Source: Lachnoanaerobaculum sp. ICM7 (GTDB lineage Bacteria > Bacillota > Clostridia > Lachnospirales > Lachnospiraceae). From it: a stretch of DNA of 64,000 nucleotides. The stretch covers positions 62,001-126,000 of the forward strand of contig NZ_ALJL01000024.1 in NCBI RefSeq assembly GCF_000287675.1. Direction: 5' to 3'. A program made the translations under genes and the position numbers. Below, piece by piece: positions 16,933 through 24,391 of this stretch (position 1 is the first letter of the stretch; each line of letters begins with the position of its first letter). The notes beneath the pieces were generated by a model. The model was not told the DNA's origin and did not search any database. It worked only from the letters and a program-made list of their open reading frames with translations.

Positions 16933-17400
16933 ATGAAAATTTCTACTAGAGGTAGATACGCTTTAAAAATGATGGTTGAGTTTGCAATAAACTCCGATAC
17001 ACCTACAAAAATAAATCAGGTATCCAAATCATATGGAATTTCAGAAAAATATTTGGAACAGATCGTCTCCATACTTTCCAAAGCAAAACTTGTGAAAAGT
17101 ATCCGAGGAGCTCAAGGAGGATATTTGCTTATCAAGCCTGTCGAGGAATATACTGTAGGTGAAATACTGAGACTTACAGAGGGCTCACTCTCTCCGGTTG
17201 ACTGTCTTGACGGTAACGGTTCCTGTGTGCATTCAGACTTTTGTGTAACACAGAATCTTTTTAAAAAAGTTGAAGATGCTATTAACAATGTAGTTGACAA
17301 CATATCGCTGCAAGACCTTGTTGATGATGAACTTGATATAAGAAAAAGAGAAAAAGAACTTGAGTTGATTGATAAAAACGGTTGTCATAAAATCACATAA
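16933..17400 (+). CDS. Rrf2-family regulator with IscR-type cysteines
   Basis: A 155-residue Rrf2 winged-helix protein (MKISTRGRYALKMMVEFAIN; YLEQIVSILSKAKLVKSIRG; GGYLLIKP). Three cysteines at C91, C98 and C104 match the Fe-S-ligating cysteines of IscR in position and spacing, so this is likely a cluster-sensing regulator of Fe-S assembly or cysteine metabolism. No isc/suf genes are in the window. The start is the ATG at 16933 after AAGAGGAATCAA; an upstream in-frame ATG at 16810 would begin inside the promoter and is wrong. Confidence 0.9.
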   Translation: MKISTRGRYALKMMVEFAINSDTPTKINQVSKSYGISEKYLEQIVSILSKAKLVKSIRGAQGGYLLIKPVEEYTVGEILRLTEGSLSPVDCLDGNGSCVHSDFCVTQNLFKKVEDAINNVVDNISLQDLVDDELDIRKREKELELIDKNGCHKIT

Positions 17401-17429
17401 AAGTGATCTATGGCAACCGTTTCAATTTT
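17376..17429 (+). terminator. Terminator of the Rrf2 gene
   Basis: AAACGGTTGTCATA pairs with TATGGCAACCGTTT (one G-U) around the stop codon and is followed by CAATTTTT. Confidence 0.82.
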
Positions 17430-17511
17430 TAAAAACAACACTGCCGGACATATTATCCATATAGAATCAAATATAAAATGTAATTTCCTTCTCATATAAC
17501 ACCTCAATATT

Positions 17512-17778
17512 TTATTTGATTAAAAACATATAAAACGAAATCACTGAAAATATCCCCGACAGTATTATTGTAACAATCCTCGCCGCCCTAAATTTTATCC
17601 TTCCGGTTAAAATATTTGAAAATACCATTGTCCCGAATATTCCAAACACCATCATGAAAATAATGAATTCAAAAGCTTTATCACTTAATTTAACAATATC
17701 GGTAGAGCTGTTTAATGCAAGCAATATAATACAAATGCACCAAACCGCTACAAATATACAAGACAATATCCTCTTCAT
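17512..17778 (-). CDS. Small hydrophobic membrane protein, unknown
   Basis: An 88-residue protein with three hydrophobic stretches (about 4-22, 36-56, 66-86) separated by short charged loops (TGRIKFRAAR). A clear SD, AAGGAG, lies 6 bases before the ATG. I do not recognise the family. It lies 86 bases downstream of the terminator of the small-RNA-like unit described below, on the same strand. Confidence 0.7.
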   Translation of the reverse strand: MKRILSCIFVAVWCICIILLALNSSTDIVKLSDKAFEFIIFMMVFGIFGTMVFSNILTGRIKFRAARIVTIILSGIFSVISFYMFLIK

Positions 17779-17863
17779 ATCTTCTCCTTAATCGTATTCG
17801 GCTCTATTATTATATCATTTATAAATCATATATTCCACCTTTGTTACTACAGGGTATTTGTAA

Positions 17864-17909
17864 TAAAATAAAAGGCATGGCGCCTTGCATCACCATGCCT
17901 TTTATTTTA
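17864..17909 (-). terminator. Terminator of small-RNA unit 1
   Basis: A perfect 17-bp inverted repeat: 17864-17880 against 17893-17909, with core AAAAGGCATGG/CCATGCCTTTT and a 12-base loop. On the minus strand a run of mixed A/T follows, with TTTTATTTTA inside the 3' arm. Confidence 0.8.
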
Positions 17910-17922
17910 CTCTAACATTTTT

Positions 17923-18066
17923 TATCACTCTAAAAATTCTAACCCTTGCGTAAGTATATCACTCTAACTATATTATATCACTCCAACTATATAACACACT
18001 CTACAATCACTCTTAAAACACTCCTGAATATCACTCAGCCTTTACTATATCACTGTAACAATCACT
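17923..18066 (-). repeat. Degenerate GAGTGATAT repeat array
   Basis: Read on the plus strand, ATCACT recurs at 17924, 17958, 17977, 18006, 18030, 18049 and 18061. Two units are directly tandem: TATATCACTCTAACTATAT (17955-17973) and TATATCACTCCAACTATAT (17974-17992), one mismatch in 19. Other copies have drifted. Spacing (34, 19, 29, 24, 19, 12) is irregular, so this is not a CRISPR array. Confidence 0.8.
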
Positions 18067-18133
18067 CTAAAACAAAACATTGATATTATGAAAAGTTTGA
18101 CTTCTCAAACATTTCTTGGCTTTGACAATTATG

Positions 18134-18200
18134 ATTATAGCAGTAAATATAGGTTTTTTATAAAAAAAGTATAAACTGCGGTTTTTGAGGTATAAACTGC
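18134..18200 (-). promoter_or_regulatory. LytTR-type tandem site and promoter of unit 1
   Basis: On the minus strand: GCAGTTTAT (18192-18200), 12-base gap, GCAGTTTAT (18171-18179), 31 bases, TATAAT (18134-18139) preceded by TGC. The 9-mer fits the LytTR-domain consensus (W-M-M-GTT-N-R-K) at eight of nine positions, and the 12-base gap is the canonical spacing of two LytTR boxes. The distal box is also part of a perfect palindrome, ATAAACTGCAGTTTAT (18192-18207). Confidence 0.68.
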
Positions 18201-18230
18201 AGTTTATTTATCTGTTTTTATTTTTAACGT

Positions 18231-18259
18231 AAAAAAGCTATCTAAACGATAGCTTTTTT
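18231..18259. terminator. Terminator of small-RNA unit 2
   Basis: AAAAAAGCTATC-TAAAC-GATAGCTTTTTT: a symmetric hairpin with a clean T-run in both directions. Confidence 0.9.
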
Positions 18260-18353
18260 ACTGTGATTTGTGATCTCCTATATACTCCAAACAAATTCAC
18301 TCCAGATTGGATGGAACCCCTGTATCACTCTTTAACATCTGATTTCTCTAACA
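18231..18353 (-). ncRNA. Putative LytTR-controlled small RNA, unit 2
   Basis: The predicted transcript runs from about 18353 to the terminator at 18231-18259, about 123 bases. It contains GAGTGATAC plus the related GGAGTGAAT and GGAGTATAT. A 16-codon frame starting with GTG (18278-18328; VIQGFHPIWSEFVWSI) and a 13-codon frame starting with ATG lie inside, but neither has a convincing SD. The unit repeats the layout of unit 1, so the two are probably duplicates. Confidence 0.5.
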
Positions 18354-18359
18354 ATTGCC

Positions 18360-18426
18360 ATTATACACGAATTTCTATATAATCTATATAAAAGGTATAA
18401 AATACGGTTTTTAAGGTATGAACTGC
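18360..18426 (-). promoter_or_regulatory. LytTR-type tandem site and promoter of unit 2
   Basis: On the minus strand: GCAGTTCAT (18418-18426), 12-base gap, GTATTTTAT (18397-18405, degenerate), 31 bases, TATAAT (18360-18365). The gap sequence ACCTTAAAAACC differs from that of unit 1 (ACCTCAAAAACC) by one base. The site also lies 70-99 bases upstream of the plus-strand SDR gene and could affect it. Confidence 0.6.
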
Positions 18427-18495
18427 ATTATTCATTTTAATTATATCTTTTTCTTTACCTTAATGTAAAATAAAATACACAAAAAGAGGAACATT

Positions 18496-19215
18496 ATGAA
18501 TGTACTTATAACAGGTGCCTCCGGCGGTATCGGTAGAGCCGTTGCAATAGAGTTTGCAAAACATAAATATAATATAATCGGATGCGCAAAAACAAATGCC
18601 AAAGGACTTGCAGAAACAAAGAAAACAATTGAAGATACAGGTGTAAAATGTTATACAAGTATTTGCGATATCACAAACGAAAATGCCGTAATAGATTTTA
18701 TATCATCCTCAACAAAAGAAATAGGGTCTGTAGATATACTGGTAAATAACGCAGGTATATCCTTTATCGGTTTGATACAGGATATGTCAATAGATGAATG
18801 GAACAATGTAATTAATACTAATCTCACATCAGTGTTTTTAATGTCAAAGCATATAATTCCTTATATGATAAAGAAACAAAAAGGGCATATTATAAACATT
18901 TCATCCGTTTGGGGTAATGTAGGTGCATCTATGGAAGCAGCATATTCAGCATCTAAGGGCGGTCTAAACAGTTTTACAAAAGCACTGGCAAAAGAGCTTG
19001 CACCAAGCAATATTTTAGTAAATGCAGTTTCTCCCGGATTTATCAATACTGAAATGAATAAATGTTTTGATAAGGAAGAATTAAACGCTATACTTGACGA
19101 AATACCGCTTGGAAGAGGTGGCGAAGTAGATGAAGTCGCCGAGTTCGTCTACAAAATTGCAACATCCAAATATCTTACAGGACAAATAATCACAATAGAC
19201 GGCGGATGGACATAA
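18496..19215 (+). CDS. ymfI: SDR oxidoreductase, probable EF-P 5-aminopentanone reductase
   Basis: A 239-residue short-chain dehydrogenase with TGASGGIG (NAD(P) binding), NNAG, a catalytic Ser in INISSVWG, and YSASK (Tyr-X3-Lys). The combination INISSVWGNVGASMEAAYSASK and VSPGFINTEMN is typical of the YmfI group, which reduces the 5-aminopentanone adduct on elongation factor P, rather than of biosynthetic FabG. No fab genes surround it, consistent with that. ATG preceded by AAAGAGGAACATT. Specific function is inferred from sequence resemblance. Confidence 0.75.
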   Translation: MNVLITGASGGIGRAVAIEFAKHKYNIIGCAKTNAKGLAETKKTIEDTGVKCYTSICDITNENAVIDFISSSTKEIGSVDILVNNAGISFIGLIQDMSIDEWNNVINTNLTSVFLMSKHIIPYMIKKQKGHIINISSVWGNVGASMEAAYSASKGGLNSFTKALAKELAPSNILVNAVSPGFINTEMNKCFDKEELNAILDEIPLGRGGEVDEVAEFVYKIATSKYLTGQIITIDGGWT

Positions 19216-19220
19216 AATGA

Positions 19221-19293
19221 AGGCTATCATACACTGCAGGATTAATTATAAGTCATTCAAATCAAGTCTTTCCTGTAGCATTTATGATAGCCC
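19221..19293 (+). terminator. Terminator of the SDR gene
   Basis: GGCTATCAT and ATGATAGCC, with an inner CTGCAGGA/TCCTGTAG pairing, form a long stem directly after the stop codon, followed by CTTTATATA. Confidence 0.72.
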
Positions 19294-19604
19294 TTTATAT
19301 ATAAAGATATAATATCTTTATATCAATATTTGAATATATCAAATATTACCGATATATTCATAGTTACTTCAACAATCTTTTAATGATTTAATTATAAATA
19401 GCAACTAATTTTATGTCAATATCCCCTTTATAACTTTGTGAATATTGTCCTTATAATATCTTTTCTTGTATGAATCTTGTACAAATATATATGCGCTTTT
19501 TTATTGATAATATACCAATAAAACACGAATTTGAAAGTTACTTTTTGATAAGCTTCGGCGAACTTTATCTTGCTAATCCATTAAACAATCCACTATTTAT
19601 TTTA
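19294..19604. other. AT-rich intergenic stretch, nothing recognised
   Basis: About 310 bases between the SDR terminator and the end of the set A operon. I see no open frame with an SD, no tRNA and no convincing promoter; only short A/T tracts. Confidence 0.6.
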
Positions 19605-19647
19605 TTAAAAAGGATTATCACCATATTATTATGTGATAATCCTCTTT
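19605..19647 (-). terminator. Terminator of the ligase-acd-etfBA unit
   Basis: GGATTATCAC (19612-19621) and GTGATAATCC (19633-19642) with an 11-base loop, followed on the minus strand by TTTTTAATAAAAT. Confidence 0.88.
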
Positions 19648-19655
19648 AATATTTA

Positions 19656-20837
19656 TTACATACCCATCTCTTCTAATATATCAGGAATAATTTTATATAA
19701 ATCCCCTGTCATTCCTATATCTGCAATATCAAAAATAGGAGCATTCTCATTAGTATTTATTGCTATAATCAGATCCGAGTTTTGCATACCTGCTACATGC
19801 TGTATAGCACCTGAAATTCCACATGCAAAATATATACTTGGCTTTACTGTAGTCCCTGTCTGACCAACCTGATAAGCATGATCAATCCAACCTGCATCTA
19901 CTGCAGCCCTTGAAGCAGCAACAGTACCACCGAAAGCTTTTGCCAGTCTTTCCAATAACTTGAATCCTTCAGCATTTCCAAGGCCCATTCCACCCGAAAC
20001 AATTACCTTTGCATCTGTAAGTGAAACTTTTTCCTGTACAGTTTTTATTACTTCCAATACCTTTGTTCTAATATCTTCGTTTTTTAATTTTGTCTGTACC
20101 TTTATAAGTTCTCCCTTGGCACCATCTACTCTTTCAGCCTTTTCCATTACGCCCGGTCTTACTGTAGACATTTGCGGTCTATGATTAGGGCAAACTATTG
20201 TTGCCATCAAGTTACCGCCAAATGCGGGTCTTGTCTGCATAATTCCTTTAGTTTCTTCATTTATTTCAAGCTTTGTACAGTCTGCTGTAAGACCTGTATT
20301 ACAGTTCACAGCCAGACATGGACCCAAGTCTCTACCGATATGAGTTGCACCGAGTAAAACTATTTCCGGCTTATATTGTTCTATAGCATCACCTATTGCT
20401 ATTGAATATCCGTCTGTAGTATATTGGTTCAGTCTTTCATCCTCAATATAATATACTTTTTGAGCACCATGTGCAAAAAGCTCATCAACAATATTTGTAA
20501 GATTGGATCCGCAAACAACAGCACATAACTGACAACCTCTTGCATCTGCCAGCTTTTTTCCTTCTCCCAAAAGTTCTAAAGCTACATCCTGTAATTGTCC
20601 CTGTCTTTGTTCAGCAAATACCCAAATATCATGATATAATGATAAATCATGCTCTTCTTTTTCAACTTCATCTTTTACTATAGCATCAAATGGGCATACT
20701 TCTATACATGTTCCACAGCTTGTACACGCGATTCCGATAACTGCCTTTTTATTTTCCATAGTAATAGCATCAAACGGACAAGATTTAACGCATTTAGTAC
20801 ATCCTCGACAATCTTTTTCGATAACTACAACTGACAT
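19656..20837 (-). CDS. etfA: Electron transfer flavoprotein alpha subunit with N-terminal 2x[4Fe-4S] ferredoxin domain (set A)
   Basis: 393 residues. Residues 1-60 are a two-cluster ferredoxin domain: C10-X2-C13-X2-C16-X3-C20-P and C38-X2-C41-X2-C44-X3-C48-P. The rest is a complete EtfA, with the C-terminal FAD site [20 protein letters not shown]. This fusion is the architecture of CarE in the caffeyl-CoA reductase complex of Acetobacterium woodii, where an electron-bifurcating Etf couples acyl-CoA reduction to ferredoxin reduction. The set B EtfA lacks it. The gene lies 10 bases after etfB and closes the unit. SD GGGGGAG. Confidence 0.93.
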   Translation of the reverse strand: MSVVVIEKDCRGCTKCVKSCPFDAITMENKKAVIGIACTSCGTCIEVCPFDAIVKDEVEKEEHDLSLYHDIWVFAEQRQGQLQDVALELLGEGKKLADARGCQLCAVVCGSNLTNIVDELFAHGAQKVYYIEDERLNQYTTDGYSIAIGDAIEQYKPEIVLLGATHIGRDLGPCLAVNCNTGLTADCTKLEINEETKGIMQTRPAFGGNLMATIVCPNHRPQMSTVRPGVMEKAERVDGAKGELIKVQTKLKNEDIRTKVLEVIKTVQEKVSLTDAKVIVSGGMGLGNAEGFKLLERLAKAFGGTVAASRAAVDAGWIDHAYQVGQTGTTVKPSIYFACGISGAIQHVAGMQNSDLIIAINTNENAPIFDIADIGMTGDLYKIIPDILEEMGM

Positions 20838-20847
20838 ATTCTCCCCC

Positions 20848-21636
20848 TTAAATCAAATGTTTTTCCTTAAGTTTAACAACGAGCTGCTTTGCCATATCTT
20901 TATTACTTCCTTGAAGCATTTCACCTTTTCCCTTAACAGGGGGTGTAAAAGATCTAAATACCTGTGTTGGAGAAGCATTCAGTCCACAATCCTTCGGATC
21001 AAGTTTTACATCTTCATGATTATATATTTTAATATCTTTTTTATAAGCATCAACAATCGCACCGACACTCATATATCTTGGCTCATTTAATTCTTTTACG
21101 CAAGTAAGGAAGCAAGGTAATTTCACTTCTATGACTTCATAACCGTCTTCCAACTGTCTTTGTACTTTTATTTTATCTCCTGTATATTCTACAATTTTCT
21201 GTACATATGTAACTACAGGAATTCCAAGTCTCATAGCAACCTGTGGTCCAACTTGAGCAGTATCTCCGTCAATAGCCTGTCTACCTCCAAATATAATATC
21301 CACATCACCAAGCATCTTAATACCTGCTGCAATTGTTGTAGATGTAGCACAGGTATCGGCACCACCAAATGCCCTGTCACTCAAAAGAACTGCTTCATCT
21401 GCACCCATAGCAAGACATTCTCTAAGCATATATGTTGCTTGTGGAGGTCCCATGCTTATAACTGATATTGTAGTATCTTTATATTCATCTTTTAGCTGAA
21501 GTGCGGCTTCTAAAGCATTTGCATCATCAGGATTCAATATTGAAGGCACTCCTTCTCTTATCAATGTTCCCTTAACAGGATCAATTCTTACTTCATTTGT
21601 ATCAGGAACCTGTTTAGCACATACACATATTTTCAT
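20848..21636 (-). CDS. etfB: Electron transfer flavoprotein beta subunit (set A)
   Basis: A 262-residue Etf[56 protein letters not shown], and [16 protein letters not shown]. It pairs with the ferredoxin-fused EtfA and hands electrons to the acyl-CoA dehydrogenase encoded just upstream. The set B EtfB is closely similar over its whole length, pointing to duplication. Whether this Etf bifurcates cannot be read from sequence alone. ATG after GGAGGATACAA. Confidence 0.94.
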   Translation of the reverse strand: MKICVCAKQVPDTNEVRIDPVKGTLIREGVPSILNPDDANALEAALQLKDEYKDTTISVISMGPPQATYMLRECLAMGADEAVLLSDRAFGGADTCATSTTIAAGIKMLGDVDIIFGGRQAIDGDTAQVGPQVAMRLGIPVVTYVQKIVEYTGDKIKVQRQLEDGYEVIEVKLPCFLTCVKELNEPRYMSVGAIVDAYKKDIKIYNHEDVKLDPKDCGLNASPTQVFRSFTPPVKGKGEMLQGSNKDMAKQLVVKLKEKHLI

Positions 21637-21648
21637 TTGTATCCTCCG

Positions 21649-22797
21649 TTATTTCCTTAGTAGTTTTGAGCTGATAACAATCTGTTGAACCTGACTTGTT
21701 CCCTCATATATAGTAAATACTCTACAATCACGATACATTCTTTCAACCTTATAATCTTTGATATATCCGTATCCACCATGTATCTGTACAGCCTTTGCAG
21801 CTATTTCATTACAAATTTCTGTTGCATAGAGTTTTGCCATACTGGCAGCCATACCCGAATCCTGCTTTGTATCCATCATATATGCAGCTCTATATGTCAA
21901 TTGCTTTGCCGCTTCAAGTTTTGTTGCCATATCCGCTATTGTAAATCCTATAGCCTGGAATGCGCCTATGTTCTTTCCGAACTGTTTTCTTTCTTTTGCG
22001 TATTTACACGCCTCTTCCAAACATGCTTCAGCAACACCTATTGCCTGTGATGCAACACCAAGTCTACCTGTATCAAGTGTAGCCATAGCAAGATTAAATC
22101 CTTTGCCCTCTTCTCCAAGCATGTCTGATTTATGCACTCTGACATTTTCCATAACGATATCAGATGTTGCACATCCTATAAGTCCCATCTTGTCTTCGTG
22201 TTTTCCGCAACTGACACCTTCCTGTTTCATATCAATTACAAATGCACTTACACCTCTTGTTCCCTTTGTCATATCTGTTTTTGCAAAAACAACTGCATAA
22301 TCTGATAAAGGAGCCATTGTTATAAAGCATTTTCTTCCGTTTAAGATATAATAATCTCCGTCTTTTACCGCTGTTGTAGTCATACCTGCAGCATCAGATC
22401 CTGCACCCGGCTCAGTTAAAGCAAACGCAAGTTTCTTTTCACCTTTAACAACCGGAGTTAGATACTTTTTCTTTTGCTCATCATTTCCTGCTATCAACAA
22501 CGGCCCACCTGAGAGCGAATTAGGGCTTGATACATATATACTGGCAACACCTGATGCCTTTGCTATTTCTGACATTACAAGGACATAGCTTCTTGCATCC
22601 GCTCCTTGTCCACCAAGTTCTTTTGGAATCTTTATTCCAAAGAATCCGGCCTTAGCCATCTTCTGCAATACTTCCTCCGGAAATACCCCTGTCTCTTCCA
22701 CTTCATCGAGTAATTCCTTCGTAAGTTCTTTCTCAGCAAAATCTTTTGCAAGCTTTCTAATCAATTCATGTTGTTCTGTAAAATAGCATTCTGACAT
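21649..22797 (-). CDS. Acyl-CoA dehydrogenase / enoyl-CoA reductase (set A)
   Basis: A 382-residue flavoprotein of the short-chain acyl-CoA dehydrogenase family (LTEPGAGSDAAGM, FGKNIGAFQAIGF, QIHGGYGYIKDY). The catalytic Glu is in IYEGTSQVQQI (about E365). With EtfBA it most likely works as a 2-enoyl-CoA reductase, like AcdA or CarC. The gene overlaps the CoA ligase gene by 37 bases, so the two are translationally coupled. ATG after AAAGGAGAAAATCA. Confidence 0.93.
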   Translation of the reverse strand: MSECYFTEQHELIRKLAKDFAEKELTKELLDEVEETGVFPEEVLQKMAKAGFFGIKIPKELGGQGADARSYVLVMSEIAKASGVASIYVSSPNSLSGGPLLIAGNDEQKKKYLTPVVKGEKKLAFALTEPGAGSDAAGMTTTAVKDGDYYILNGRKCFITMAPLSDYAVVFAKTDMTKGTRGVSAFVIDMKQEGVSCGKHEDKMGLIGCATSDIVMENVRVHKSDMLGEEGKGFNLAMATLDTGRLGVASQAIGVAEACLEEACKYAKERKQFGKNIGAFQAIGFTIADMATKLEAAKQLTYRAAYMMDTKQDSGMAASMAKLYATEICNEIAAKAVQIHGGYGYIKDYKVERMYRDCRVFTIYEGTSQVQQIVISSKLLRK

Positions 22798-24308
22798 TGA
22801 TTTTCTCCTTTGTCTAATATTCTATTAATCTTATTTTTTAATGCGGCAATATCTATCTTTCCATTTGAGGTAGAAGGGAAACTATCAAATCTAAAAATTT
22901 TTTTTGGTAATTTATATTCCGATAAATATTGTTTCAAATAATCAATAATATATTCATCTGAAATCTCCCTGTCTGTAACAATACAAAGAGCTACCTCTTC
23001 CTGCACTATTTTTTCAGGAATACCACATACCTTTGCATGTTTTATGCCGTCTATCTTGTATACAACTTCTTCTATTTCCATTGGTGATATTTTTTCACCA
23101 AGTTTTATAATAACATCCTTTTTTCTGGCCTTTATGTATAGATTACCGTCACTGTCTAAATATCCCAAATCTCCGGTCCTTAGCCATCCGTCATTCGTAA
23201 ATATCTTTTCGTTTTCAATAGGATTATTATAATATCCCTGCATAACATTGACACCTTTGACCAATACCTCGCCACAGAGTATATTTTCTCCCTCTTTAAG
23301 AACGAAATCACTGTCAATTTTTACGCTTACACCCTCTATCGCTTTTCCGCAATGAATAGGCATATTTTCTATATCAGTGTCCCAATCAGATACTGTTACA
23401 CATGGTGATGTCTCGGACTGACCGTATGAAGTTAACAGTTTCATCTTTGGAAACATAGCAAGAATTTTTCTGTAATCATTCAATAGTATAGGTGATCCGG
23501 CAATAATCCCGCTCTTCAAACCGAAAAATTTTCTGTCTCCGTATTTTTCATAGAAAATTAGAAACATACTTGGAACACCACTGAGAATATTACACTTTTT
23601 AGTTGTTATTGCTTCAAATACCTTTTTATTTCTAAAATCACCAATTATATATACACCGGCCTTACTTACTATTCCTGAGATTAATCCTGCTGTAAGCCCA
23701 AAGCAGTGAAACATAGGTACACATATACACATCTTATCTTCACTGTTCCAATGCAATGCCTTAACAATAGAGCTTGAGTTGCTCAATATATTCTCATGAC
23801 TTAACATAACCGCCTTTGGCATGGAAGTAGAACCTGATGTGAAAATTATACATGCAGTATCTTTTGCATTAATATCAGCATTACAAGCCTTAATATCACT
23901 TGAAAATATTATATTATCCTTAACTTCACTGAAACAAATACACTTAACCTTGTCACTACATAATTTATTCATAGTAGTGATATTATTATCATATATAATA
24001 CATTCAATATCACAGTGTTCTACAATTTTTTTAAGTTCACATGTTTTCCATTGAGTATTTAATAATACAGGTATACCGCCAAACTTTAAAATCCCCAGAA
24101 AAATCTCAGCCCATTCAATACTGTTCTTACCGGATACTCCAATGTGACAGCCTTTTTCATATCCCATTTTTAGAAAAATTTGTGCAATGCTATCTGAACT
24201 TTTATCCAATTCTTTCCAGGATAAACTCTTATTCTCATCCTCGAGCGCTATATTATCAGCATATTTAATCGCATTATTTTTTAATACTTCAATAATATTT
24301 ACAAACAT
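22761..24308 (-). CDS. AMP-forming acyl/aryl-acid CoA ligase (set A)
   Basis: A 515-residue ANL-family enzyme: P-loop FTSGSTSMPKAVMLSHENI, YGQSETSP, WLRTGDLGYLD, DVIIKLGEKISPMEIEEVV, and the C-terminal catalytic Lys in SNGKIDIAAL. It would activate a free carboxylic acid with ATP and CoA. It is present only in set A and recalls CarB (caffeyl-CoA synthetase), which primes the Acetobacterium caffeate pathway. It is the first gene of its own transcription unit: a terminator and a candidate operator lie upstream. The acid it uses is not predictable from sequence alone. Confidence 0.9.
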   Translation of the reverse strand: MFVNIIEVLKNNAIKYADNIALEDENKSLSWKELDKSSDSIAQIFLKMGYEKGCHIGVSGKNSIEWAEIFLGILKFGGIPVLLNTQWKTCELKKIVEHCDIECIIYDNNITTMNKLCSDKVKCICFSEVKDNIIFSSDIKACNADINAKDTACIIFTSGSTSMPKAVMLSHENILSNSSSIVKALHWNSEDKMCICVPMFHCFGLTAGLISGIVSKAGVYIIGDFRNKKVFEAITTKKCNILSGVPSMFLIFYEKYGDRKFFGLKSGIIAGSPILLNDYRKILAMFPKMKLLTSYGQSETSPCVTVSDWDTDIENMPIHCGKAIEGVSVKIDSDFVLKEGENILCGEVLVKGVNVMQGYYNNPIENEKIFTNDGWLRTGDLGYLDSDGNLYIKARKKDVIIKLGEKISPMEIEEVVYKIDGIKHAKVCGIPEKIVQEEVALCIVTDREISDEYIIDYLKQYLSEYKLPKKIFRFDSFPSTSNGKIDIAALKNKINRILDKGENQCQNAILQNNMN

Positions 24309-24334
24309 TTTCCTACCTTTAAAATCAATGAGAT

Positions 24335-24348
24335 ACTTGTATACAAGT
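24335..24348 (-). promoter_or_regulatory. Palindromic operator before the ligase unit (candidate GntR site)
   Basis: ACTTGTATACAAGT, a perfect 14-bp palindrome containing TTGTATACAA, a form typical of FadR/FCD-type GntR operators. It overlaps a possible -10 (TATACA) 27 bases before the ligase start. A one-mismatch copy lies before the activator gene of the same set (29982-29995), and a GntR/FCD gene is encoded next to it. Confidence 0.7.
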
Positions 24349-24359
24349 TAAATTGAGCT

Positions 24360-24385
24360 AAAAAAGGACTATAAAGTCCTTTTTT
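24360..24385 (-). terminator. Terminator after the set A CoA-transferase
   Basis: AAAAAAGGACT-ATAA-AGTCCTTTTTT, a strong symmetric hairpin. It splits set A into two transcription units. Confidence 0.92.
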
Positions 24386-24391
24386 GCTTTT

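Larger units (their letters stand above)
17864..18127 (-). ncRNA. Putative LytTR-controlled repeat-rich small RNA, unit 1
   Basis: The predicted transcript runs from about 18127 to the terminator at 17864-17909, roughly 264 bases. Its promoter is an extended -10 (TGCTATAAT, 18134-18142) with no -35, and a LytTR-type tandem site lies 31 bases upstream of TATAAT. On the transcribed strand AGTGAT occurs seven times between 17924 and 18066, usually inside TTAGAGTGATAT or GGAGTGATAT, plus about three degenerate copies. There is no reading frame longer than a few codons with an SD. The transcript is inferred from promoter, repeats and terminator; it is not observed. Confidence 0.55.

Noticed and set aside
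17923-18066. CRISPR array
   Set aside because: The repeated unit is short (6-19 bases), diverged, and the intervals (12-34 bases) are irregular; there are no cas genes.
18496-19215. The missing 2-hydroxyacid dehydrogenase of the fermentation pathway, or biosynthetic FabG
   Set aside because: It is a classical SDR whose INISSVWGNVGAS...YSASK pattern points to the EF-P 5-aminopentanone reductase group; it is on the opposite strand with its own terminator, and no fab genes are nearby.
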